Part shown: piece after piece, positions 11,261-20,589 of the stretch | How positions within the stretch are numbered: the first letter of the stretch is position 1 | Layout: the number at the start of each line of letters is the position of its first letter | From: Parapristionchus giblindavisi | Lineage: Eukaryota > Nematoda > Chromadorea > Rhabditida > Diplogasteridae | Direction of reading: 5' to 3' | Length of the DNA: 64,000 nucleotides | NCBI GenBank assembly: GCA_943737045.1 | Contig: CALSFV010000043.1 | Span: 372,001-436,000, forward strand | The notes under the pieces: generated by a model | The model's database searches: none | What the model saw: only the letters and a program-made list of their open reading frames with translations | What the model was told of the DNA's origin: nothing | Made by a program: the position numbers and the translations under genes

Positions 11261-14200
11261 TCAGCGCTCTCCTGAATAAAGCAAATCAATAAACGATAAT
11301 TGATCAATAAACAATTATTAATAATAGCTAAATTGCACACCTTTCTTTGCTCCTTCTGCTCTTTTATTCTTAGCCTTCACTGCCGGGGAAATAAATACCT
11401 GAATTTAAAATATTTTTTTTTGAATTTTGAAGTTTACTAATTTATTTAACTCACACTCTCATCAGCGATCTTGATACCAAAATCAGCAAGGTTGAGATTC
11501 TGCAAATAATCGAATACAGTAATCTTGTCAGCTACCGTATCCCACTCAGATAGGCTACCATACTCACCGCTAGGTATTCACCGTTCGCTGCGGTGGAAAT
11601 GGAGGCGTCGTCACGTTTGCTGCTATCGGTATCCTGAATGAATAAGGTTGTATTACATTACAGTATTCTACAATATCCCTACAGTAATCTATAGTATCCC
11701 TACAGTATTATACAGTATCCATAAATCAATCAATAACTAACCTCATACTCCTCAATTCCTTTACCGATAGCCACGGCTTCATTTAGATCAGGAGCAAACA
11801 CGATCTCCCCAGAAAACTTTTTCTGGGGACTATTATCATTTTCATAATCGTGCTCCTGAAAATGCAAAATTTATTAATTTTAAAATCTTATAATATCTTT
11901 TTCAAATTTACAAAATCTCCTCTAAAACGTTTCTTCATCTTGAGTGGGCCTAAGAATGTAATATCCCTCGCAGGTATACGGAATGGTGGCGGTTTCTGAA
12001 AGCATCAACATCATGGAAACCGTCTCGGTGGAATAACACAGTACAATATCTGGTTTCTTATCAGGTTCAGGTGCGGGTTGAGCCGGTACCACAGCAGCCG
12101 CAGGAGGTACGAGAGGCGTTGGCTTCGATGCCGATTTGGGCGTCGGTTCTCTGAGGGCACGGGGCATCACATATGATGGGGCGGGAGGCTTGCCCAATTT
12201 GGATTGTGTGCTGGTCTTGGTATCTGGAATTTATGGATCAGCGGAACATTTCAAATAAAGAATATTATCACTTCACGATTCTCATTTCGGGCATATGTGT
12301 ACATACTTATACAATTGATTTACCTTTGGAATCAGAGACGGTAGGTTTGTTGTTTCCTAATTTCTTAGGCGCTCCAGCCACAGCAGGCTTCTCCTTACGG
12401 CGTCTCTTAAAGACACTACGTTTACTCTCCGCTCTGGTAATACTCACTCGCAGACAAAGAAAGCGAGAGAGCATTTCCAAGTTCCAAATTAACTTTGATG
12501 TATTTTTATGGGTTATTATTGATTTTACTCAACTACAAAAGTATGTTAAAATGCGCACTAGCGTATCTTAAAAGGCAGTTTGCCGTACATTTTTCACAGC
12601 TACATTATACAATCTCTTTACGGTAAATGCCACCTATATCGTCCCTCTTTTTTATGAACTGAATAAATAATTAAAATTATTTTAATTGTTACAATCGTTC
12701 CCAAATTTCATTTATTTTGCTCGGATAAGTCAACGATCTTGACTATTAACATAATTTTTCATTGCTTATTCAGTTCATAAAAGAAGGACGACACGAGTTG
12801 CCTTTAGGAAGGGCTATCGAGCAAGATCGTTTTGTATACCTACAGTATACCTACAGTATACCTACAGTATACCTACAGTATACCTACAGTATACCATACA
12901 GTATACCTTCCTCAACATTTACAGCATACCTTCATCAGGAAGTATACTACAACGGCGATCACTATGACAAGAACGACTACGATCGGCACAACGATAGCGG
13001 CGATCGGGATGCTGAAAGAATATCTTGTTATTTTATCATCTTTGGAAAAGGTGCAGTTTATTAGAAAGAGTCAGTGCATAAATGTATTTCCGATCGACGA
13101 TTTGATCAATAAATCAATATTAATCATACTCCGAAGGAGGTGTAGTAGATGTATCCGTATCTGCAACAAATTTATCGATAGATTTCGAGATCATTATTGA
13201 TTGACAAATCATGCAACAACGTACCCTGTGGAGTCGTTGCTTCGTCGCCTTTATCCGGAATCACTGCATGCGGCTGAAATATGTTACAGGATTTATTCAT
13301 TCTGAGTTGCTGTAATGACTGTGCGCGTCTTTGAAAAATATCAGAACTTCTTTGAAAAATATCACAACGATATTTCTGTAATTTTATACATATTTTTTGT
13401 TTGAATATTATTTAAGGATATTCTATACGCTATTATATGCATAAAGTGAATTCAATCGAGCACACCCTCACCTCTCTAGTTGTAGTTTGATATGGCATGC
13501 TTGTCGATACAGGTGCAGGTACAGGACCAATTGGTGCAGGTGCAGGACCATTGGTTGTGGTGGACTTGTCTGCACTTGTAGTTTCTGCGTCACTACTGGA
13601 CGGAGCTGCAGTGGTCGGGGGTGGCGTGGGAGCATCCGTCTTGGGCTCTTCTGTAGTTGCCTTCTCTGTGGGCGTAGGTGTCGTGGTAGTTGCTTCAGTT
13701 GTTGCAGCTGTCGTCGACGGCTCTACCTGAATTCATTGCTGATATTTATTAATTGAAAAGTTATTGATAAGGAGTACGCATCTTGCTTTTGCATAGTTAC
13801 TTACATTTGTATTACGTGTCTACGTCGTAACCTCCGCTGTAACGACAGAGACGCAGCGGGGGAGGTTACGACGTAGACACGTAAGGTAAATGCAACGATG
13901 CATATAACTCAATCACCCAGCTACCAGCGTCGTATATTATTTAGTACACGAACGACGTGCGCACTAGTGTTGTTTATTCGCATATATTTCTATAATATTT
14001 TCGATATAGTCGAGAATAAAGGTTGTGTAAGACTATGTGCGAGCGAGTACAACAGCAATGACGCAGGCAGCATCGCGTAAGGCTTCATCATCACCCAGCG
14101 TACACGGTACCTACAGCGTACCCATTCTAAAGAACACGAACGTTTATTTGAATATGATTCTAGAATATTTTCGATCGACCGGCCGATCTAGTCGAGAATA

Positions 14201-14396
14201 AACGAAGTCTCTGTGCAACCCCGCACGGACGCGTAAGGCTTCATTATCGTTAACTCATCTCACATAATGACATTCCAACTGAACGGCCCTAACGACAGTC
14301 TCTTCTCCTTTATCCGTGGACAATTTCCACTGGTCAGCGTCACATACGACGGCGTTGACGGTTATCCACGTTTCGTTGTCGTTGTATCTGAACACA
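11261..14396 (-). CDS. Mucin-like single-pass membrane protein with Cys/Trp domain, copy 1
   Basis: Exons read in order on -: 14396-14264 (ectodomain RYNDNETWITV...C...W-KLST...AVQLEC), 13726-13472 (85 residues of Thr/Pro/Ser/Ala, e.g. TTEATTTTPTPTEKATTEEP), 13273-13225, 13160-13130, 13011-12930 (membrane segment AAIVVPIVVVLVIVIAVVVY), 12405-12324 (RRRKEKPAVAGAPKK) and 12223 to a TAG at 11922. The frame is continuous over about 310 codons. Further in-phase exons follow: 11855-11742, 11633-11568, 11499-11455, 11398-11341 and 11271-11261, ending GER-stop. These imply an alternative 3' end, whose linking donor I could not fix. The Thr-rich exon should be heavily O-glycosylated. The signal-peptide exon was not found. 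Exact function unknown. Confidence 0.6.
12406..12510. repeat. CTCTCGC palindromic MITE abutting a 3' splice site
   Basis: Palindrome CTCCGCTCTGGTAATACTCACTCGCAGACAAAG...AAGCGAGAGAGCATTTCC. Read on -, its conserved terminus GTGTCTTTAAG directly precedes the exon at 12405, so the AG used as splice acceptor appears to be the end of the transposon. Copy 2 has the same arrangement near 56,718. Confidence 0.55.
12834..12905. repeat. CCTACAGTATA minisatellite
   Basis: About six 11-bp units in the intron between the membrane-segment exon and the juxtamembrane exon of the mucin-like gene. Copy 2 (57,146-57,232) has a different unit number and order, the expected slippage behaviour. Confidence 0.7.
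13804..13892. repeat. Near-perfect palindromic MITE
   Basis: A 24-bp arm TTACGTGTCTACGTCGTAACCTCC (13812-13835) returns perfectly inverted at 13861-13884, and outer imperfect arms extend it to CATTTGTA/GGTAAATG. It lies in an intron of the mucin-like gene. Copy 2: about 58,142-58,230. Confidence 0.65.
13940..14250. repeat. Degenerate two-unit tandem repeat in an intron
   Basis: Two related blocks of about 130-160 bp share CACGAACG..., TATTTTCGAT...TAGTCGAGAATAAA and CGCGTAAGGCTTCAT(C/T)ATC. They fill the intron between the ectodomain exon and the Thr-rich exon of the mucin-like gene. No coding sense seen. Confidence 0.5.
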
Positions 14397-14775
14397 CTAT
14401 ATTTAATCATTTGATGAAGGAAAAGCTCAAGCCAAAGCCCTCCCCCGGCCAAATTCTGGTACAGCCTGGTAATTCTGGTAATTCTAGTAATTCTTGTCTG
14501 GTAAAGATCCTGGCCAGGTATGGCGAGGCTGGTATGTCCAGGACCGAGGTGGGAGGTTATGCAAATCTTGAAAGGATCGATACCCGAGGGTTCCATTGCA
14601 TTTGTCAGTGAATGGATTCTTGAAATCCTAAATAGCTATGTTACTGGAATAATATTGATATTCAAAATGACGCACGTGATCGCATTTGTATTCATTTTCC
14701 GAACATTCAACGGTTATCAGAGATTGATTGCATTTATCTGAATTATCGATCTATTCAATATTCATAAGGGGGGCA

Positions 14776-15349
14776 CTAACCGAAGTAATGTTCAAAAATG
14801 CCAATGGAGGGAAAAAGAGGCCAATCGGCTTTCGTTTTCAACGTGACGGTGGCTCCGATCAATAGCTCAGAGGCATTCTGGAATCAATAATGATTATTTA
14901 ATTTATTAAATAACATCATCCAAGTCGTGGGCGGGGCCAAAGCCATGTTATATTATTTCAAATAAAATTACAATTAAAAAAAACCTGATGAGTAGAGAAA
15001 GTGTAATCACTCGATCCACTATTATTGAAAGTTTTTTTATCGTGAGTAAACTCGTAAAATACAAGTTTCTTCTGATTAATTTGAATTGATGCTTTTTTCG
15101 ATAGCAGAGTGAGATTGGCGTCCTTAGTTAAGTTGATCTCATTGAAAAACATTTGCTTTCCAGCAAAGCTGAAATAGTGAATTACTTGAGCGACCATTAG
15201 TACAATCTGGCACTCGAGAATTAAGGTAGTCTATTTGATCACTGGAAATATGTAATAAATCGTTGATTGTAATTTGCATTATCCAGGTTTAACCTCTCAA
15301 ATGTACCCAGAATCACGAAAAAAAAAACATTCATCATCGTTATGATCAT
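14776..15349 (-). CDS. Small secreted-type protein, copy 1 (unknown family)
   Basis: Exons 15349-15294 (start MIITMMNVFFFVILG, a good signal peptide), 15168-14985 and 14877-14776, ending YFG-stop. Phases agree (2, then 0). The mature part begins SFAGKQMFFNEINL and has the pattern FAGxQ...LTLLSKKAxxxI...KxxVFYxxxxD, then a last exon with GATVTLKTKADW. It is a paralogue of the gene at 16866-17466, which has FAGDQ, LFSKKA, VFYDGD and GATITFKTKDN. No cysteines are visible in the second exon. Exon 2 could also join, in the correct phase, to the exon at 15615-15500 upstream, so this and the next feature may be one gene. Function unknown. The copy-2 counterpart (59114-59687) looks identical. Confidence 0.5.
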
Positions 15350-15499
15350 AGCCACTCATCGGTCGCATTTGTGGTTGCACACAGGGGTGTTTGAAATTTT
15401 ATTTCGGGAAATTTCGGGAAATAATATTCTTCCGAAAAAGTCCCGAGAAATTTCTTGAAATTGTTCACACCCCTTTTGCAAATTTTGATGATTGCATAC

Positions 15500-16285
15500 C
15501 TCAGTTTAATCTTGCCAATATGATTCGAATTATTGCACTTCGTTGTATTATTTAGCGATAAATTGACAACTTTGCTTGACATATTTTGTTTATCTCCGCA
15601 TGTAAAGAAATTCAGCTGAAAAAATAAAATTACTGTGAAATAAATTATGTGTCAAACACTTGTTCGTATATCGTCATCGCCTAACCGTCAACCTAGTCAA
15701 CCGACCTCAACCCCAGTCATTTGTTGTCTGATCTTTTCAGTGAGAAAAAGCAGTATTATATTCCATTCGACAATCACGAAAAGAAAAGAAAAAAGTCGAA
15801 AGAGTGTGTAAAACGAGGAGTTTTCTCTTCGTTCTTTTCGCTTTGCAACGTATGAACAGCGCATTGTGTTGTTATCGGAAGAAGTAGTAGGACTTGAGAT
15901 ACATACTTCAGTTTCGAATTCCTTGATGATCGGCTGGAATAATGGAATTATTACTATAATAACAAAACAAGTTACATGGCTTTTAATAAGAGAAAGATAA
16001 AAATAATGCACATTTCTTTTTATAGTGTAATCTTATTATGTTGCGTGTTTTCTCGCAAACAAAAAGGTAAATGGGAAAGGTAAATTCCGTTATTCAAGGC
16101 ATACGGCTTCATCATTATTCACACATTGTTCTCACCTTAAAACACCCCAACTGGACGGCAGTATTGACACGCTCGACTCCATCAATCGTGGACATGTTCC
16201 ACATTCCATCGAAACATTTGATATCGTAGACGTTCATTGATCTTCCCTCCGTGGAGTTGTATCGTAACTCGCTTAAATTAATCAT
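15500..16285 (-). CDS. Secreted-type protein with Cys/Trp domain, copy 1 (unknown family)
   Basis: Exons 16285-16136 (begins MINLSELRYNSTEG and contains VYDIKCFDGMWNMST, then AVQLGC), 15935-15909 (PIIKEFETE) and 15615-15500 (LNFFTCGDKQNMSSK...). The first two junctions are in phase 0 and the last donor is in phase 2. The first exon aligns with the ectodomain exon of the mucin-like gene: R-Y-N, then C-x(5-6)-W-x-(M/L)-S-T, then G-x-E-x-V, then A-V-Q-L-x-C. The third exon has a paralogue of exactly equal length (116 nt) at 17828-17713. A start at 16285 is possible, but a TTTAAG acceptor inside that codon run suggests that a signal exon lies further upstream. The 3' end may continue into the neighbouring gene. 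Function unknown. Confidence 0.5.
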
Positions 16286-16865
16286 TTGATGAATGTTTAA
16301 AATTTTTTCAAACTCTCCGTCCTAGCCAAATTCTTGTGTATTGTCCGTATAAAATGTACTTGCATAAGCAAATGACAAATCTAGGTAAATACCGAGACAA
16401 CGGGCGTAAAAAGGAAACACTCGGAACCAAATATATCGCCTGCACTCTCACTTAACTCTCCATTGTACCTCATCACTTTCTCGCTCCTATTGTCTCAAAT
16501 GTCTTGATATTTAAAAGAGATAGTTATAGTTTATGAACTAAAATATGAAATGGTCCTTGGTACAATGAAAACAGATATTTATAAGATCAATAGACAGTGG
16601 GCAAGGACTGTGAAAATATACAAATCTTACAGCGATTGATTTCCCACTGTTTGGTTGCACGTGACTGTGTCGGTAAGGAAGACAGGCTAAATAAATATTT
16701 TACTAGAATAATATTGAAATAAAAAAAACGCACGGCCCAGCAATCATTTTCTCGCGAGCAACTTTCATTCTTGAACATCGAATCATCACAACCACCTGAA
16801 TTATCGATTTATTCTGGATCGTTTTATATATATTATAGCATTTTTCTTAAATTTTCTAACACAAC

Positions 16866-17466
16866 CTAGTTTAAATCTCTCCCATTCTTTCTTTCTGTAT
16901 AATTATTTATACGGGACACCAACTCACTAAATTTAATGAAATCTTCAAAAGTGTCAATGTATGGAAAACCAAGATTGTCCTTCGTTTTGAAAGTGATTGT
17001 AGCTCCGTCCAAAAGATCATAAGGGTCCTGGAACAAATTAATGTTTATTCAAATCGCTAAATAACAGCCAAGTGGTGGATGATGATAAAAAATAAATAAA
17101 TTAATAAAAAATAATAAATAAAATAAAATAAAAACCTTAGTGGTGAAATTTTCAGAATTCTTTTGCTTAATTGGATCACTGTTGTCTCCGTCGTAAAACA
17201 CAAAATCCGTTTTACTAATTAGAAAAGTTGCTTTTTTTGAAAACAGAGTGATTGTCAAGTCCTCAAGTTCCGTGGAAATCGTGAAAGTGATTTGATCTCC
17301 AGCAAAGCTGAAATTGTGAAAGAGTTTATTATTGCAACCCGACACACTAGAATTGAGGCAGCATATTCTATCACCGGATAACCAAATCATCGATTTTAAT
17401 TTGCACAATCTAGCTTTCTTCCCTCAAAGGCACCCAAAACCACGAGAAAACATTCATCGTCGCCAT
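16866..17466 (-). CDS. Small secreted-type protein, paralogue, copy 1
   Basis: Exons 17307-17136 (SFAGDQITFTISTELEDL, then LFSKKATFLISKTDFVFYDG) and 17027-16866 (begins DPYDLLDGATITFKTKDN, ends GRDLN-stop). Sizes and phases match the paralogue at 14776-15349. The expected signal exon starts at 17466 (MATMNVFSWFW) but has no GT donor at the equivalent place and has lost the signal-like hydrophobic run. The first exon therefore looks decayed or has been replaced by an exon I do not see. Function unknown. Confidence 0.4.
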
Positions 17467-17475
17467 GATCACATT

Positions 17476-17648
17476 CTCTGGTATTTTCACTTTAAGTAGA
17501 CTTGTAAGTCTACTTAAAGTGAGAAAGTGACGTCACTCACATGAAGTTTACTTAAAATAAACTTAAAATAAGTCAGTGACGCATTTTAAGTAGATATTAG
17601 CACGTATTTTAAGTAGTCATTTTAAGTTTTAAGTTTTGAAATACCAGA
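17476..17648. mobile_element. Palindromic insertion specific to copy 1
   Basis: The sequence is bounded by CTCTGGTATTT and AAATACCAGAG and contains TTTAAGTAGACTT palindromes and several AAGTAG repeats. Copy 2 reads CATGATCACATTGTTAGATCG straight through at the same place (about 62,675-62,697), so this 173-bp element was inserted only in copy 1, or lost cleanly from copy 2. The flanks suggest a TT duplication. Confidence 0.6.
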
Positions 17649-17712
17649 GTTGTTAGATCGCAAGCATGTCGTTTTTTTTGTTTTTTTTTTAGCATTTTTT
17701 GTGGTTGCATAC

Positions 17713-18481
17713 TTCAGTACAATTCCAGCAATCCGATTACTAATCCCGTCGCACTTAGCATCTTCCGCTACATTGATAACATATCTTGACATAATTTGTT
17801 CATCACATGTAAAGAATTCAAACGATTTCTGAAATTAAAATTATTTTGAAACCAAATATGTTTCAAGCAGCCCATTGGTGTGTCTAATCAAGTCACAGAG
17901 AAGATGCTTATATGATGTTCAAAAATCATGAAAAGTAAAGAAAAATGCGAGACTGTGTAAAATGATTAGAGATTTATCTGATTTTCTTTTCTTTTCGCAA
18001 CTTTTGATCATACATAAAAAGGGGATGCTTATTTAGGTCACTTGAGATGGCAATAGAATGATTAGAACCAGTTTTGATTACACCTCCCGATAAGATAAAG
18101 TGTGTTCTTTTTTTTTAAGTCACAGCATAATTTGTTAAAGAAAACTGCAGTTACGGGGATCTAACTCCTGACAGTCAAAAGCAAACGCAGCCACCTTATC
18201 CACTACACTACACAAGCCGCTATTTTGGTGGCTGATGAGCATTAACCAATATGGATGGCTAATGTAAGATACCGCACGAATTTCCGAATCGACTAGCCGA
18301 ATTTCAATATCATATTTCTGGAAGCTCAGATCGATTGGGCTATGTTTTAAAACGGATTCGTAATCAGCATCCAAAACTGATCCGAGTCATGCTATTGCCA
18401 TCTCATATGGCCAGCATAAGTTGCAAGCATTACCGTGAGAGATAATTCATTGCTTGGACGGTTGGATCCTACGACAGTCGC
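17713..18481 (-). CDS. Secreted-type gene fragment with variable exon, copy 1
   Basis: Exons 18481-18434 (ATVVGSNRPSNELSLT, phase 0) and 17828-17713 (KSFEFFTCDEQIMSRYVINV, then AEDAKCDGISNRIAG, donor phase 2). The second exon is a 116-nt paralogue of 15615-15500 with the shared F-F-T-C-x-x-x-Q-x-M-S word. No upstream exon with the R-Y-N...AVQL domain was found, so this unit may be incomplete. The intron between the exons contains the tRNA-like SINE at 18108-18226. The 3' half of the second exon is unlike copy 2 (see findings). Function unknown. Confidence 0.4.
18108..18226 (-). repeat. tRNA-derived SINE-like sequence
   Basis: On - it reads GCGGCTTGTGTAGTGTAGTGGATAAGGTGGC, resembling a pol III box A (GTAGTGGATAAGG), then AGTTAGATCCC, resembling box B (GGTTCGAATCC), and ends in an A-rich tail (revcomp of TTTTTTTTT at about 18,109). 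The 3' acceptor strand does not pair with the 5' end, so it is not an intact tRNA gene. It lies in an intron of the secreted-type gene. Copy 2: about 63,147-63,264. Confidence 0.4.
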
Positions 18482-19289
18482 CTGAATGGAATAATGGAGT
18501 TATTACTAGAAATGTGTTTTTCCTATTTTTGTCTTATTTTTAAGGCACACGAAGTCCTACGGGAGATCGCTGCTAGGCCAGTGATAATTCAAAGCTAATT
18601 CACAAGTCCAGTCCGGAGCGCCGAATCTCTTCTTCTAACCTAATTTACATAAATAAAGACATAAATTCTATTATTATCAACCAACCGCCAACCTATTTAC
18701 GCATATTCAACAATTTAATTTAATTTCTGCTATTTATTGTATATTCATTTAGTATGAAATGGACGTGTCTTAGCGGTCGATACATGCATCGTTGGGAAGT
18801 CGGCACTACTTCAGAACACGAAACCATTCCAAAAGAATAGTAGTCTAGGGTAGAATAGTAGTCTAGTAAAATGCCCTTTCCTTCGTGTTTATTCCTTTTC
18901 TTCGCATCCATTTGGACTGGTCAGGTGTTCTGTTCCAAGTAGTGCCGAGAAGCCCACACCGTATTGAAGTTAAATTATGGTTCGAGATATGACTGCATAA
19001 CGTGAATATGAACGATTTTCGTATTCTGAGTTGCGGTCCGGCGTAGCTCTTTAAAATTATGAAAATAGTCTAATCGGGCCAACGATCAGTCCGAGTAACA
19101 ATAGTTGAGTCCTCCGAAACCCTACACTAGCCCCCGACTAAGCTCCTATCTGGGCTACCATAGTAGCGCGTAAGGCACACATACACACCATGACTACTTC
19201 CCGTTCCTCTCTCGACGCTTTGGCCTATGTACAGAGGCAGTGATAGTGAGTGGTAAGAGCAGTAGGCTTAGGATGATATCGAGGTAGTC

Positions 19290-19405
19290 TTTAAGGTTTA
19301 GGGTTTAAGGTTTAAGGTTTATGGTTAAATGGTTAAGGTTTAAGGTTTAAGGTTTAAGGTTTAAGGTTTAAGGTCTAAGGTTAAGGTTTAAGGTCCTTTA
19401 AGGTC
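19290..19405. repeat. AAGGTTT heptamer array
   Basis: About a dozen imperfect TTTAAGG/AAGGTTT units, ending in CCTTTAAGGTCCCTTATGG variants. It is not the nematode telomere unit (TTAGGC). It sits just past the point where similarity to copy 2 can no longer be followed. Confidence 0.7.
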
Positions 19406-19845
19406 CCTTATGGTATCTTATAGCGCGAAGGACTTACATGGAGTATCCAAACGAACAGAGGAAGGAGAGCGAAGAACCGCATGATTGAACATGAAGTGGT
19501 AGTAATGAAATGATCGAGAGTGAAAGAGGACCATTCATCTGGGTGCATGATAATCATCGCAAATTAAACTAAATTAAATTAAATTTGCACATTGTTGAGT
19601 CATTCTTCATTGATCAAGAATCTTTATCGGTCAAAATCACTAAAGGACTACTGCTGAAAAAGTAAAACAAAGGGATAATAACGAATTATCGATTAATTAT
19701 GCCTTCTCAGTTATCGATTAGATGGCCCTATTCAAATCTACATTTATTTTTTATTTATTTATTTTACATTTTTTTTCAAATTTACATTAAGGAATAAGTG
19801 AGTAGCGTGAAAAGCACGAGAAGAAGGTGGAACTCATTCCTGCCT

Positions 19846-20589
19846 CAATCTAGGATCGTCCCTCATCTTGGATTCTGCAGTAGTATAGGACCATCAAAAC
19901 TATGGACCAATCTAGGATCGTCCCTCATCTTGGATTCTGCAGTAGTGTAGGACCCTCAAAACTATGGACCAATCTAGGATCGTCCCTCATCTTGGATTCT
20001 GCAGTAGTGTAGGACCATCAAAACTATGGACCAATCTAGGATCGTCCCTCATCTTGGATTCTGCAGTAGTGTAGGACCCTCAAAACTATGGACCAATCTA
20101 GGATCGTCCCTCATCTTGGATTCTGCAGTAGTGTAGGACCCTCAAAACTATGGACCAATCTAGGATCGTCCCTCATCTTGGATTCTGCAGTAGTGTAGGA
20201 CCATCAAAACTATGGACCAATCTAGGATCGTCCCTCATCTTGGATTCTGCAGTAGTGTAGGACCATCAAAACTATGGACCAATCTAGGATCGTCCCTCAT
20301 CTTGGATTCTGCAGTAGTGTAGGACCCTCAAAACTATGGACCAATCTAGGATCGTCCCTCATCTTGGATTCTGCAGTAGTGTAGGACCCTCAAAACTATG
20401 GACCAATCTAGGATCGTCCCTCATCTTGGATTCTGCAGTAGTGTAGGACCATCAAAACTATGGACCAATCTAGGATCGTCCCTCATCTTGGATTCTGCAG
20501 TATTGTAGGACCATCAAAACTATGGACCAATCTAGGATCGTCCCTCATCTTGGATTCTGCAGTAGTGTAGGACCATCAAAACTATGGAC
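19846..20589. repeat. 62-bp satellite, 12 tandem units
   Basis: Twelve consecutive 62-bp units beginning CAATCTAGGATCGTCCCTC and ending AAAACTATGGAC. Units are nearly identical. The main variable position is GGACC(A/C)TCAAAA, which reads A,C,A,C,C,A,A,C,C,A,A,A along the array. The first unit has GTAGTATAGG and the eleventh GTATTGTAGG where the others have GTAGTGTAGG. No spacers of unrelated sequence, so it is not a CRISPR array. Confidence 0.95.

Noticed and set aside
13487..13756. Gly/Val/Ala-rich and Cys/Arg-rich ORFs on the + strand
   Set aside because: They mirror the Thr/Pro-rich exon on the - strand, which has matching splice sites and joins in frame to the membrane-segment exon.
14267..14611. 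114-residue ORF on + (MTFQLNGPNDSLF...), perfectly kept in copy 2
   Set aside because: It overlaps the - strand ectodomain exon, which has a paralogue with the same motif and consistent phases. Conservation in copy 2 reflects the near-identical tract, not selection.
15170..15240. Frameshift in the secreted gene at about 15,170 (mismatch between two readings of the stretch before FAGKQ)
   Set aside because: A TTTCAG acceptor at 15169-15174 read on -, with the signal-peptide exon ending in phase 2, gives a continuous frame. The apparent shift lies in the intron.
18135..18240. Functional tRNA gene
   Set aside because: A- and B-box-like words are present but the acceptor stem does not pair and the sequence ends in an A-rich tail. 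SINE-like is the better reading.
19290..19405. Interstitial telomere repeat
   Set aside because: The unit is AAGGTTT, not the nematode TTAGGC, and has no orientation or end structure suggesting a former telomere.
19846..20589. CRISPR array
   Set aside because: Units are contiguous 62-bp satellites without variable spacers, in a eukaryotic genome.
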